NCBI GenBank assembly: GCA_021186555.1
Contig: JAJKFL010000011.1
Coordinates: forward strand, 39,116,594-39,180,593
Origin: Reticulitermes speratus
Lineage: Eukaryota > Arthropoda > Insecta > Blattodea > Rhinotermitidae
Length of the DNA stretch: 64,000 bases
Direction: 5' to 3'
Shown here: positions 43,767 through 54,683 of the stretch, one piece after another
Position numbering within the stretch: position 1 is the stretch's first letter
Layout: every line of letters begins with the position of its first letter
The notes under the pieces: generated by a model
Database searches by the model: none
Told to the model about the DNA's origin: nothing
What the model saw: only the letters and a program-made list of their open reading frames with translations
Program-made: the position numbers and the translations under genes

Positions 43767-44033
43767 AGGTAAAGGTAAAGGTCACCCTATAACAGGCCAT
43801 GAAGGCTCAGAGGGGGAGTAGGGGTATAGCTCTACTCTTTCTTTAACCTCGGAGCTGGATGGGGGTGGGTGGTCAGCGCCACGCCACGGCCGCTTTACCC
43901 CCAGGAATGACCCGGTACCTATGGTACAGGAGGTTGGGTGGGCCCCAGGGCCGGTCTGTGGACGTGTGCTGAAAATCTCGCCCCCACCGGGATTCGATCC
44001 CCGGACCGTCTAACTCGTAGCAAGTCGCTATAC
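43767..44033 (-). mobile_element. SINE-B copy cut by a TACAGGG element
   Basis: From the GGTAAAGGTAAAGGTAAAGG tail side through the core to the B box (GGATTCGATCCCCGG on the plus strand) and GTAGCAAGTCGCTATAC. SINE-B should continue CCGACTGAGC, but the sequence switches to CAGGGTGTTG at the TA, suggesting an insertion there. The A-box part is therefore missing. Confidence 0.88.
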
Positions 44034-44326
44034 AGGGTGTTGATATAAACTGCGTATTTCGCTACAAATCTCCAAGTTCTTGGTTCTCTTTTTTGTGGAA
44101 ACAAAAAATCAGAAATCAAAACTTGGCACGGCCCAAGCCTTCTGGTTTGTGACACCGTCTGATTTGTTCGTTTCCGAAGCTTCCGTTTGAAGTACTACTC
44201 ATCTTTTCTCTACTGGTGTACAGACGATGTCAGTCGCTTCTTCCGAAATGCTGATAAGCAACTGTCAGATTCTAAGGGTTTGTAACTCAAAATGCAATTC
44301 TAAATACAAAGTAACCTCTTCTTTAC
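44034..44326. other. Possible TACAGGGTG element, end unclear
   Basis: Starts TACAGGGTGTTGATATAAAC at the SINE-B break. I could not find a matching CCCTGTA terminus, so either its right end is lost or the junction is a simple recombination. The 81-codon frame at 44227-44472 crosses into SINE-A. Confidence 0.4.
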
Positions 44327-44588
44327 CGATCCCAGTGGCCGCGCGGTCTAAGGCGTGGGTATGCAGCCGTTCGCTTGCTGGGATTGCGGGTTCGAATCCT
44401 GCCGTCGGCATGGATGTCTGTTGTCTTGTGAGTGTTGTGTGTTGTCAGGTAGAGGTCTCTGCGTCGGACTGATCACTCGTCTAGAGGAGTCCTACCGAGT
44501 GTGGTGTGTCTGAGTGTGATCGTGAAGCCTCGAACAATGAGGCGGCCTAGGCCCCCAAGGGGCTGTCGAGCCATTGGAACAAAAAAAG
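44327..44588 (+). mobile_element. SINE-A copy
   Basis: Complete: GATCCCAGTGGCCGCGCGG head, B box GGTTCGAATCC, TAGAGGTCTCTGC, GAGGAGTCCTACCGAGTGTG, and a 3' end of GGGGCTGTCGAGCCATTGG plus an A-rich tail. No clear target-site duplication was found. Confidence 0.92.
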
Positions 44589-44778
44589 GAAATAATGTAG
44601 ACTTATCAGACCACCGTACTGTCTGTGTGTGAATCTGTACGTCGCTCCAAAATTCTGAACTAGTTGACACTTTAAACACGAAGATAAGCCTGAATTTTAT
44701 TTAAAGAGTCAGTTTATACCTCGTAGAAAACTGTCTGTGTTTGTAAATTCTAAAAGCTTCTGACGATGGTGTATAACA

Positions 44779-45142
44779 TTGAGAACTAATTGGTTTGTGG
44801 ACTTTGTGCATCGTACGGATAAAATATATAAAAATATAAAATTACGACGTTTCGGATAAGCAAAAAAGCATGCCATATTCTTCAGGTTTTCTCACTCAAT
44901 AATCAACAGAACACAGTCGGGCCTGCCCCAAAATCGGACTCTGAGAAATTTATTCTTAACCTTTCTAAATAGGTCCAGTGATTGAGATTAGCTCAGTATG
45001 AAGGACCCATCTAAGTAGGTGTCCTCCCCTCCCATCACCTGAAGACGGAAGAAGAACCATCTTCCGAAACGTCGTGATTTTTATATTTTATTTTTATATT
45101 TTATCCGGACGATGGACAAAGTCCAGAAGACAATTGGTTCTC
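44779..45142. repeat. Foldback repeat 3 with stem motif
   Basis: The left arm (44779-44876) and right arm (45044-45142) are imperfect inverted copies: TTGAGAACTAATTGG...GGACTTTGTGCATCG...CGACGTTTCGG against CCGAAACGTCG...GGACAAAGTCC...CAATTGGTTCTCAG. The right arm carries CTGAAGACGGAAG...CTTCCGAAACGTC, a CTGANGA box, a 5-bp stem and GAAA. Spacer about 170 bp. Confidence 0.8.
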
Positions 45143-45529
45143 AGGTCTGTGTGAAGATTATAAAAACCAGTTTCGTAAGCTATTAGCTTCATCTGACTTA
45201 ACCTGACTTTACGTGATCTAACCTATCATAAAACATGGCGATACGGAGTGCGAGTCATTGCTGTACAGCAGTGCCATCTATGAACAGGTAGAAATAGCCG
45301 GGAAACTGTATTGCTGGGGCAACCTAGGAGCCCAGCAAATTTTGTTGAATGAAAAACTTGTGCTGGAGAGGGCACGGGGCGACTGGGGAGGTGATGAATT
45401 GGGGGTAATGACGTCAGCTGAAGAATAGATGACAAACGGGGAAAATAAGTATAATGCAGTGTGTGAGATTTCGTGCGGACAGACAGACAGACAGGAGTGT
45501 TGAAATACTGGAGGCCAGTGGAGGCAGTG
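45143..45529. other. Non-coding stretch
   Basis: No gene is recognised. Frames on both strands here extend into the 24-bp array. Confidence 0.4.
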
Positions 45530-45995
45530 TTGTGTCGCCACAGAGCTGCTGTGTTATGTCACCACTGTGCTGCTGTGTTTCGCACTGGCCTGGTCGCCAC
45601 TGTGCTGCGGTGTTCCACTGCTGCTGTGTTTGTCGCCACTGTGCTGCTGTTTGGTCGCATGTGATGCTTGTTGTCGCCACTGTGCCGCTGTGTTGTGTCG
45701 CCACTGTGCTGCTGTGTTGTGTCGCCACTGTGCTGCTGTGTTGTGTCGCCACTAGTGCCGCTGTGTTGTGTCGCCACTGTGCTGCTGTGTTGTGTCGCCA
45801 CTGTGCTGCTTGTGTTGTGTCGCCACTGTGCGGCTTGTGTTGTGTCGCCACTGTGCTGCTGTGTTGTGTCGCCACTGTGCTGCTGTGTTGTGTCGCCACT
45901 GTGCTGTTGTGTTGTGTCGCCACTGTGCTGCTGTGTTCAGTGTCCCACTGTGCGCTGTGTTGTGTCGCACTGTGCAAAGTTGTGTCGCCACTTCT
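45530..45995. repeat. 24-bp minisatellite, about 18 units
   Basis: The unit GTGTTGTGTCGCCACTGTGC + TGCT, degenerate at both ends and most regular at 45675-45930. Twenty-four bases equal eight codons, which opens several frames on both strands (for example 45454-46131 +), giving Cys- and Thr-rich peptides. These are artefacts of the repeat. Confidence 0.93.
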
Positions 45996-46154
45996 GACTG
46001 TCACAGACTCAGTGCAAACGAATTGCAAACGCAATGATTACTTGAGACAATGTCAAGTGATGACGCGCAAAACACGACTGAAACATCGTACGTCAGTTGA
46101 ACTGAGACTCACGCAAGAATCTATCTCTTGAAGACTAAAAATTAACCTGAATTG
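45996..46154. other. Spacer
   Basis: Short unique sequence ending in TTAACCTGAATTG just before the Sat114 copy. A similar AACCTGAATT precedes the 31.7-kb copy. Confidence 0.4.
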
Positions 46155-47322
46155 TTTAGTCCGTACCGCGCAGTAAACACACTCCGTCTCAGTTATACAA
46201 ACCAGTCAGTTAATGTTGTACAGTGAAATAATCGCTGTTTGTTCTGAGATCCACACAAAACACATAAATACAGTCCGTACCGCGCAGTAAACACACTCCG
46301 TCTCAGTTATACAAACCAGTCAGTTAATGCTGTACAGTGAAATAATCGCTGTTTGTTCTGAGATCCACACAAAACACATAAATACAGTCCGTACCGCGCA
46401 GTAAACACACTCCGTCTCAGTTATACAAACCAGTCAGTTAATGCTGTACAGTGAAATAATCGCTGTTTGTTCTGAGATCCACACAAAACACATAAATACA
46501 GTCCGTACCGCGCAGTAAACACACTCAGTCTCAGTTATACAAACCAGTCAGTTAATGCTGTACAGTGAAATAATCGCTGTTTGTTCTGAGATCCACACAA
46601 AACAACACAAATACAGTCCGTACCGCGCGGTAACACACTCCGTCTCAGTTATACAAACCAGTCAGTTAATGTTGTACAGTGAAATAATCGCTGTTTGTTC
46701 TGAGATCCACACAAAACACATAAATACAGTCCGTACCGCGCAGTAAACACACTCAGTCTCAGTTATACAAACCAGTCAGTTAATGCTGTATAGTGAAATA
46801 ATCGCTGTTTGTTCTGAGATCCACACAAAACAACACAAATACAGTCCGTACCACGCTGTAAACACACTCCGTCTCAGTTATACAAACCAGTCAGTTAATG
46901 TTGTACAGTGAAATAATCGCTGTTTGTTCTGAGATCCACACAAAACACATAAATACAGTCCGTACCGCGCAGTAAACACACTCCGTCTCAGTTATACAAA
47001 CCAGTCAGTTAATGTTGTACAGTGAAATAATCGCTGTTTGTTCTGAGATCCACACAAAACACATAAATACAGTCCGTACCGCGCAGTAAACACACTCCGT
47101 CTCAGTTATACAAACCAGTCAGTTAATGCTGTACAGTGAAATAATGCTGTTTGTTCTGAGATCCACACAAAACACATAAATACAGTCCGTACCGCGCAGT
47201 AAACACACTCCGTCTCAGTTATACAAACCAGTCAGTTAATGCTGTACAGTGAAATAATCGCTGTTTGTTCTGAGATCCACAAAAAACACATAAATACACT
47301 GTGTGGGCAGAACGTAGAACGT
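46155..47322 (+). mobile_element. Sat114 array, about 10 units, right end truncated
   Basis: Starts at TAGTCCGTACCGCGCAG and runs for about ten units. The unique right segment begins CACTGTGTGGGCAGAACG but breaks off after about 26 bp, so the terminus is missing. A variant with AACAACACAAATAC appears twice (about 46600 and 46830), separated by two units, indicating local duplication. Confidence 0.92.
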
Positions 47323-47708
47323 TCTCTTCTCATAAGCGTCCACACCACCTGTCGGCCCTCACTCAGTCCCATGTTCCATCGATACCGTGGTGGGTGGTTA
47401 AAGCGGACTTAACGTGAAACTCATCTCTCAGTTCAGGGACAAATTTGCGAGATTTCATGTTTCCTCCGCGGTGTAGTTGAGGCCTTCTCACTTCTAGGAT
47501 ATTACTCGGCGTTGATTACCAACGTTTCGGTACACTCTTTTCCATCGTCAAGGGTCAAGCAGTGTTGAACAAAGTTGCCTTTAGTTTCACATGTATCCTT
47601 TCTCTTAGTCTAATCTTCTTGTATTTTTCACGTCTCTTATTTATGTGCCCCAGACGTTGGTCACTAATTCACTAAGGGTGTTTTCCTTTAACATCTGAAC
47701 CCCTGATT
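47323..47708. other. Stretch with solo foldback motif
   Basis: AACGTTTCGGTACACTC...CATCGTCAAGG at 47520-47557 is, on the minus strand, GACGATGG...GTACCGAAACGTT, resembling the foldback stem motif without an inverted partner. No gene is recognised. Confidence 0.4.
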
Positions 47709-47716
47709 GGTTAGAT

Positions 47717-48141
47717 CAGTGTTTCCCAACCTCAGCTCGCGACCCAAATGAGGGTCGCGAGAGGGTTTTATGGAGAACTCGATAATTATTGTTCTGTTAA
47801 TGTTATATAACTTTCTATATGTCCATTATTTCACAGGTTTTTATTTATAAGCAAATTATTTCTCTAACCAGCACATTTATGAATTATTTAAATAAATATT
47901 TGTTTTTTTGCCTATTTTGTGTATTTAATATTGTCCCAAAAATATTGTATTTGACAAGTAACATTCAAAATTCAATATTTTTCTTAATAAGTGTCAATGT
48001 TATGTAGTGTTCAAGTAAAGGCATTAGTATTAGTTCATTTGCAGTAAATATCACTGACTATTGCCGTTTACATGATAGTGTCGCGGGTCACATACTATTT
48101 GTTACTTTAGGGTCACACACGTAACAGGTTGGGAACCGCTG
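47717..48141. mobile_element. hAT-like non-autonomous element, 425 bp
   Basis: Terminal inverted repeats CAGTGTTTCCCAACCT at the left and AGGTTGGGAACCGCTG at the right are of the hAT style. GGTTAGAT (47709-47716) and GGTTAGAG (48142-48149) are an 8-bp target-site duplication with one change, the length typical of hAT. The interior is AT-rich with TCGCGACCC near the left and GTCGCGGGTCAC near the right. The 62-codon frame inside is not a transposase. Confidence 0.88.
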
Positions 48142-48149
48142 GGTTAGAG

Positions 48150-48559
48150 GTTATCATCTGCACACTACATATCATACTAGTACGCTTTGCTCTGTGAAAG
48201 GTTTCCTATGGTACGTGTTTTTGTAACCAGCCTGTATTCTTGCTATTTTATCGATACAGGTAGCGCTGTGACTCACAAAGTGCGCTACAGAAATAAATTG
48301 AATTGATCGGAATGAGGGGAAGATCGAAATGAAAAGCTGATCGTACATTTCGTAACATATAAGCAGGCACAGGCGGGCGAAGGCAGAGCGGTCTGGCTGA
48401 ATACGTTTAAAGAACTGGAAACAGTGGAATGAAGACAGTGTTCAGCGAACTTGCTGATGGACTTTATTGAAGGGCCCCGCAGCTGATACTACGGACGCAC
48501 CGCAGGCTTAAGGCTTATTGTGCAACCCTATGATGAAGATTATCAGTTTTTTTTTTCAT
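48150..48559. other. Non-coding stretch
   Basis: No recognisable gene or repeat. A T9 run at about 48548 borders the following SINE-like segment. Confidence 0.4.
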
Positions 48560-48765
48560 TTTTCCAAGTAATGGAGCACCGGTGGAATGAAATTGACAGG
48601 GGAAAACCGAAGTACTCGCGGAAAAACCTGTCTAAATGCCACTTTGTCCACCACAAATCCCACATGGACTTATCCCGGGATCGAATCCGGGTCCTCCGCG
48701 GTGGGAGGCCGGCGAATAACCCTTTTGTGGCCTTACTGCCGTCCAAAGAAATATAAGAGAATTTT
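48560..48765 (-). mobile_element. tRNA-like SINE fragment
   Basis: The minus strand carries a B-box-like GGATTCGATCCCGGG near 48675-48690, GGATTTGTGGTGGACAAAG downstream, and a run through CCACCGGTGCTCC. No A box can be placed with confidence. It belongs to none of families A to D. The small frames across it (48520-48991) are not convincing. Confidence 0.55.
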
Positions 48766-49061
48766 TATTGAGAGATTTCATAAAAAATGTTTTCAGTTTA
48801 ATTTCGATATCGATACGGTACATTTCAATGCACATAGTTGTCGCAGTAGTTATTTGTGCTGTATTATCCACAGTCAGCTCCAGATGTTCTGTCCTGAACC
48901 GTGTAAGTCAGTACGTGACGTAACGGCCGCAGGACACGTCGAACCTTGTGTATTGTTAGCGCGAAGAACCATCGCCCGAGAGATATTCTAAATACATCGA
49001 TCAAGATATAAATGTACATGTAATTTGTATCGAGTGATCAAACTTTGCTAGAAAAATAGCA
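48766..49061. other. Spacer
   Basis: Unique sequence before the 52-bp array. No gene is recognised. Confidence 0.4.
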
Positions 49062-51040
49062 GTTCCTAATCACAAATTCAGTACTCGATGTGTTTGTCCG
49101 TTTTAAAAACGACGCTTAAAGTCACAAATTTAGTACTCGATGTGTTTGTCCGTTTTAAAAAACGACGCGTAGAATCACAAATTTAGTACTCGATGTGTTT
49201 GTCCGTTTTAAAAACGACGCGTAGAATCACAAATTTAGTAGTCGATGTGTTTGTCCGTTTTAAAAACGACGCTTAAAGTCACAAATTTAGTACTCGATGT
49301 GTTTGTCCGTTTTAAAAACGACGCTTAAAGTCACAAATTGAGTACTCGATGTGTTTGTCCGTTTTAAAAACGACGCTTAAAGTCACAAATTTAGTACTCG
49401 ATGTGTTTGTCCGTTTTAAAAACGACGCGTAGAATCACAAATTTAGTAGTCGATGTGTTTGTCCGTTTTAAAAACGACGCTTAAAGTCACAAATTTAGTA
49501 CTCGATGTGTTTGTCCGTTTTAAAAACGACGCGTAGAATCACAAATTTAGTACTCGATGTGTTTATCCGTTTTAAAAACGAAGCGTAGAATCACAAATTT
49601 AGTACTCGATGTGTTTGTCCGTTTTAAAAACGAGGCTTAGAATCACAAATTTAATACTCGATGTGTTTGTCCGTTTTAAAACGACGCTTAGAATCACAAA
49701 TTGAGTACTCGTTGTGTTTGTCCGTTTTAAAAACGAAGCGTAGAATCATAAATTTAGTACTCGATGTGTTTGTCCGTTTTAAAAACGACGCGTAGAATCA
49801 CAAATTTAATACTCGATGTGTTTGTCCGTTTTAAAAACGACGCGTAGAATCGCAAATTTATTACTCGATGTGTTTGTCCGTTTTAAAAACGAAGCGTAGA
49901 ATCACAAATTTAGTACTCAATGTGTTTGTCCGTTTTAAAAACGACGCTTAGAATCACAAATTTAGTACTCGATGTGTTTGTCCGTTTTAAAACGACGCTT
50001 AGAATCACAAATTGAGTACTCGATGTGTTTGTCCGTTTAAAACGACGCTTAGAATCACAAATTTAGTACTCGATGTGTTTGTCCATTTTAAAACGACGCT
50101 TAGAATCACAAATTTAGTACTCGATGTGTTTTCCGTTTCAAAAACGACGCGTAGAATCACAAATTTAGTACTCGATGTGTTTGTCCGTTTTAAAAACGAC
50201 GCTTAGAATACAAAATTTTGTACTCGATGTGTTTGTCCGTTTTAAAACTTCGCTTAGAATCACAAATTTAGTACTCGATGTGTTTGTCCGTTTAAAACGA
50301 CGCTTAGAATCACAAATTTAGTACTCGATGTGTTTGTCCATTTTAAAACGACGCTTAGAATCACAAATTTAGTACTCGATGTGTTTGTCCGTTTCAAAAA
50401 CGACGCGTAGAATCACAAATTTAGTACTCGATGTGTTTGTCCGTTTTAAAAACGACGCGTAGGATCGCAAATTTATTACTCGATGTGTTTGTCCGTTTTA
50501 AAAACGAAGCGTAGAATCACAAATTTAGTACTCGATGTGTTTGTCCGTTTTAAAACGACGCTTAGAATCACAAATTTAGTACTCGATGTGTTTGTCCGTT
50601 TTAAAAAGACGCTTAGAATCACAAATTTAATACTGGATATGTTTGTCCGTTTTAAAAACGAAGCTTAGAATCAAATTTAGTACTCGATGTGTTTGTCCGT
50701 TTTAAAAACGAAGCGTATAATCACAAATTTAGTACTCGATGTGTTTGTCCGTTTTAAAAACGAAGCGTAGAATCACAAATTTAGTACTCGATGTGTTTGT
50801 CCGTTTTAAAAAGACGCTTAGAATCACAAATTTAATACTGGATATGTTTGTCCGTTTTAAAAACGAAGCTTAGAATCAAATTTAGTACTCGATGTGTTTG
50901 TCCGTTTTAAAAACGAAGCGTATAATCACAAATTTAGTACTCGATGTGTTTGTCCGTTTTAAAAACGAAGCGTAGAATCACAAATTTAGTACTCGATGTG
51001 TCTGTCCGTTTTAAAAACGACGCTTAGAATCACAAATTTA
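49062..51040. repeat. 52-bp minisatellite, about 38 units
   Basis: The unit AATCACAAATTTAGTACTCG continues ATGTGTTTGTCCGTTTTAAA and AACGACGCTTAG. Many units contain CGTTTTAAAACG or the near-palindrome CGTTTTAAAAACG. Unit ends vary between GACGCTTAAAG, GACGCGTAG, GAAGCGTAG and GACGCTTAG, in groups. A four-unit block with GGATATGTTTGTCC is duplicated about 208 bp apart (near 50635 and 50843). Confidence 0.95.
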
Positions 51041-51552
51041 AAAAAAACCAACAAATGCAATAAAACATAAAACTATCGCATCAATTTGGTTCAAAAAAGA
51101 TTTGCAAATTCGAAAAACATTCACCAAAATATGTCCACATTACTACAGTGCATTTGCTGGTTTTTTAATTTGTGATTTGATATCAGAATGCGCGGAGAAT
51201 ATAACGTGAAATTTAGAGGCGTAGAATGTTTTTACATTAACAACTTAAATATTATTTCACTAAAGTTTATCAAAACGCATTGCGATGTTGTTCATGTTCT
51301 TGGTTGTTCGTCTGTTGCACCACGTGTATACGGCTTAATCCATCCTTACTCATTCATCATTTTAATCAGCTAATTTTTAACACGTACCCTCGCAAAATTA
51401 CTTTATGATTGCAAATTTCGTAACAGGTTTCGTAATTTTGTCTCTTGGCCAAATATTATTGTCATAAAATGGTTTATGATATGATGGATGGACTATATAG
51501 CACGCAGAGAAGTCGCGAGAAATATTTATATCTTGTATCTGCGTTAACCTGA
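51041..51552. other. AT-rich non-coding stretch
   Basis: AT-rich, with a 61-codon frame (51188-51373) lacking any domain. No repeat is recognised. Confidence 0.4.
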
Positions 51553-51712
51553 ATGGAAGACACCACTTGGGAAGACCTTGCCGCAGATGGTAGGACATTA
51601 TTATACAGCTATCTTAAATGAACCGTAGAGAGTATGGGACTGGATTTATATGACTCGGAATGGGTCAAGTGCCAGGCTTTTGTGAGCACGGTAATGAGCC
51701 GTTGTTTTTTAT
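51553..51712 (+). mobile_element. LINE reverse transcriptase relic
   Basis: The plus strand decodes HLGRPCRRW, a stop, then after a frameshift LDLYDSEWVKCQAFVSTVMS. This is the RT C-terminal pattern ([10 protein letters not shown] ... WI.LA.DR..WQA.VSTVM) found in the other LINE ends. It is short, 5'-truncated and broken. Confidence 0.7.
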
Positions 51713-52228
51713 AGAAATGGTGATAATTTTTTTGTAGTTGAACGAGGTTGAGGGTCTGTGAGGTTTATGCCAGTAATGAGTGTATTTGTGATGGTTTAAC
51801 TGAACCAGAAGATGCACGGACGGACAGACGGACACTTGTAGCTGTCACTGCGGACCTTCCCCTAAGTACGGCTTGGTTCATCCCTGTGTCCTGACGTGCT
51901 GGGGCGGCAGATACCGAGCTGTCGCCCGCAGCACGGCTACCCAAGATTGATCTTACTGGGGAATGCAGGCTGACCGTTGTGCTATACCGGGTGCTTCACG
52001 AACCCCTTACTTTCGGAACCGAATGTGGCGGTTCAGTGCTTCGTATTTTAGTAGCTCCCGGATCCAACCGTTCTTATTGCTTTCTTTTTTTTTGTTTATT
52101 TCTTCTTTGTTTTGTTGTCCGTCTGCATTTCCTTCTATTCTTCTCTGCGTGTATTAGCCTCTTTTACTCACTTGACGTCTTTCTTGCTATTTTTCTCGTT
52201 AATAACAATAATAATAATAATAATACTA
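51713..52228. other. Non-coding stretch with T-rich tract and (AAT)n
   Basis: A pyrimidine-rich stretch at about 52075-52200 and an AAT microsatellite at 52200-52225 precede the SINE-B copy. The 105-codon frame at 51979-52296 is not credible. Confidence 0.45.
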
Positions 52229-52520
52229 AGGTAAAGGTAAAGGTAAAGGTCTCCCTACAACAGGCTATTAAGGCCCAGAGGGAGGAAGAGGTATAGCTCT
52301 ACTCTTTCTTTAACCCTGGCATTAGATGAGAGTGGGTGGTCAACTCCACGCCCCGGCCGCTTTTACCCCCCGGGAAATAGACCCGGTACTCATTTTACAG
52401 GAGGCTGGGTAGGCCCCAGTCCGGTCTGGACGGGTGCTGAAAATCTCGCCCCCACCGGGATTCGATCCCCGGACCGTCCAGCCCGTAGCGAGTCGCTATA
52501 CCGACTGAGCTATCGCGGCC
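52229..52520 (-). mobile_element. SINE-B, full length
   Basis: On the plus strand: tail AGGTAAAGGTAAAGGTAAAGG, TTAAGGCCCAGAGGGAGG, TAGCTCTACTCTTTCTTTAA, core CCGCTTTTACCCCCCGG, and GGATTCGATCCCCGG, which is a B box on the minus strand. It ends with ACCGACTGAGCTATCGCGG, the A box on the minus strand being TAGCTCAGTCGGTATAGCG. It is inserted in AAT-rich sequence, with ATAATAATA on both sides as a possible target-site duplication. Confidence 0.92.
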
Positions 52521-52842
52521 CACATAATAATAGTAATAATAATAATTTATTTAATTTCCTTCAGTTCGTGGATATGAACGCCCTGTAACACCCTGTTGTC
52601 ACGACTCACAGTCCTATCCATATATTATTTTTACATTTTTTTACTCTCTTTTGCCATTTACCCGTACTAAATCGAAATGCGTTCCTAAGTCTCTTATTTG
52701 CCTGATATCTCTACAGTCTATTACATCTGTATGCCAGTTTGTCATTCATATGCAGCTAGTTTTAATGAGAAATTCCGCGATCCATTCCACTGTTTCCGGA
52801 CAGCTGAACAATATACGTCTAAATATCGATGTATCTGTAACG
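52521..52842. other. Spacer between two SINE-B copies
   Basis: Contains an AAT run at its left edge and a 64-codon frame without a domain. Confidence 0.4.
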
Positions 52843-53123
52843 TAAGGTAAAGGTCACCTATAAACAGGCCATGAAGGCCCAGAGGGGGTATAGAGGTATA
52901 GCTCTACTCTTTCTTTAACCTCGGCGCTAGATGGGAGTGGGTGGTCAACGCCAAGCCACGACCGCTTTACCCCGGGAATGACCCGTACCCATTGTACAGG
53001 AGGCTGGGTAGGTCTCCAGGGCCGGTCTGGACGAGTGCTGAAAATCTCGCCCCCAACGGGATTCGATCCCCGGACCGTCCAGCTCGTAGAGAGTCACTAT
53101 ACCGACCGAGCTATCCCGACGCA
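52843..53123 (-). mobile_element. SINE-B, full length
   Basis: Same order of segments as at 52229, with a shorter tail (one to two GGTAAA units). CGATGTATCTGT before and CGATTTATCTGT after look like a 12-bp target-site duplication with one mismatch. The head shows ACCGACCGAGCTATCCCGAC, so the A box has some changes. Confidence 0.9.
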
Positions 53124-53672
53124 CGATTTATCTGTTCGTTTTATAATATTTTTCAATTTTTTTAATTTTTTTTCCAAGCTGTATTTTCTTCCTGGTACGG
53201 CATTTATTACAGACCCATTCCTCTGTACCCCAATTTAAGTTACCTGTTTCTCCTTACCCCCCTGCACACTCATTATACCCCTTCACGGAGTGCTTGTATC
53301 ACGATCTTACCATGTGGACGCATACCTCAGGAGATGCCTTTACTGGCAACTTCCTCACGTCGTATGTCAGCACGTCGAAACGTCAGTTGCCGTCGGTAAG
53401 TTTGAGTCGTGTTAGTGTGAACCAGGCTTGCTGTTAAATGTTCAGACTGTGATAATGAAGGCGTAACATTTCTGGTCAGCGTGCCGCGCTGTGCACGTGT
53501 GACCCACAATTCTGAGTGCTGTAGTCGTGGCGATGTATATCCCACGTGTACAATAGTCACTACGTGTCCTGGAGCCTTAAGTCTCCTTCTTTCTACGTGA
53601 GTCTCTGTAAAGTGTAGCAGCTTTAACACGTGTTTCGATTGCGTATCTGTCCGCATTTTATTAGGCAACGCT
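53124..53672. other. Non-coding stretch
   Basis: A 113-codon minus frame (53327-53668) has no domain that I recognise. Basic residues dominate, and it does not look like a conserved protein. It might belong to a dispersed repeat. Confidence 0.35.
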
Positions 53673-53760
53673 GTGAGTGGTTCAGATTGTATAGCTTCGA
53701 ATGTTTAGTGAATAATGAATTGGAAAGGACGTGGAAGGAGAAGGCCGTGTCCGAATTTGA
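53673..53760 (+). repeat. Unclassified dispersed repeat (shared with 10.6 kb)
   Basis: GTATAGCTTCGAATG and TAGTGAATAATGAATTGGAA match the segment at 10586-10640 in order and orientation. Identity fades after about 53745. Confidence 0.6.
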
Positions 53761-53973
53761 GCACTTGTCATGAGGGTCTGAGGAAGACCAAGGAAGATCT
53801 AAGAAAGTATGTCCGGGGATGACGGCGATATTATTGTGGTAATTGGTAAGGGGAGAAATTTTGATTGAATATTTTTTGGACAGCGGTTATTGTAGTGTGC
53901 TGCGTAACGCAACGTGCGTGGTGTCAGCGGGGGCAGCTGTGTGTAATTCTGACTAAACTAATAATTGTTAAGC

Positions 53974-54389
53974 TAACTAACTAACTAACTAACTCCATGT
54001 AGCACAGTCCTTCTTGAGAAGCTAACAGGTCGTCAGCTAGTCAAGAAATTCCCCGCGTTTTATGGAACCCGAAGGTTCATTACCGCACTCACAACAGCCC
54101 GCCACCTGTCCATATCCTGAGCCATATCAATCCAGTCCATGCCCCCATCCCACTTCTTGAAGATCCATTTTAATATTATCCTCCCATCTACGCCTGGGTC
54201 TTCCAAGTGGTCTCCTTCCCTCAGGTCTCCCCACCAAAATCCTGTATGCACCTCTCCCCTTACCCATACGTGCTACATGCCCCGCCCACCTCCTTCATTT
54301 GATCACCCGAATAATATTTGGTGATCAGTACAGATCATTAAGTTCCTCGTTATGTAGTCTTCTCCACTCCCTGTTACCCGTCCCTCTTA
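53974..54389 (-). mobile_element. 5'-truncated LINE 3' end with target-site duplication
   Basis: Minus-strand RT C-terminal end closely similar to 6.6-7.05 kb: [46 protein letters not shown], then a 2-bp deletion, [15 protein letters not shown] and [10 protein letters not shown]. It ends in a (GTTA)n tail (TAAC on the plus strand, 53974-53994). AATTGTTAAGC at 53963-53973 and 54390-54400 is a perfect 11-bp target-site duplication, so this copy was inserted already truncated to about 416 bp. Confidence 0.93.
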
Positions 54390-54411
54390 AATTGTTAAGC
54401 TATTATATTAT

Positions 54412-54673
54412 ATGGCCGATCCCAGTGGCCGCGCGGTCTAAGGCGTAGGACTACGGCCGTTCGCTTGCTGGGATTGCGGGTTCGAATCCCGCCTAGGGCA
54501 TGGATGTCTGTCTGTTGTGAGTGTTGTGTGTTGTCAGGTAGAGGTCTCTGCGACGGACTGATCACTCGTCCAGAGGAGTCCTACCGAGTGTGGTGTGTCT
54601 GAGTGTGATCGTGAAGCCTCGAACAATGAGGAGGCCTAGGCCCCAAGGGGCTGTCGAGCCATTAAAAAAGAAA
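54412..54673 (+). mobile_element. SINE-A copy with target-site duplication
   Basis: Complete copy. A box TGGCCGCGCGGTCTAAGGCG at 54426-54445 and B box GGTTCGAATCC at 54479-54489. ATTATATTAT at 54402-54411 and 54674-54683 is a 10-bp target-site duplication. It sits one base from the LINE's own target-site duplication. Confidence 0.94.
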
Positions 54674-54683
54674 ATTATATTAT

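Noticed and set aside
45414..46131. Cys/Val-rich 225-codon frame and its antisense 206-codon frame
   Set aside because: Both strands are open through the 24-bp repeat, and the peptides are low-complexity.
52229..52520. True tRNA gene on the minus strand in the SINE-B head
   Set aside because: The head has A and B boxes, but it continues into a SINE body with a tail and is present in several copies; no intact cloverleaf is evident.
54426..54489. tRNA-Leu gene
   Set aside because: Pol III A and B boxes are present, but the acceptor and anticodon stems cannot be completed and the element has SINE structure with a target-site duplication.
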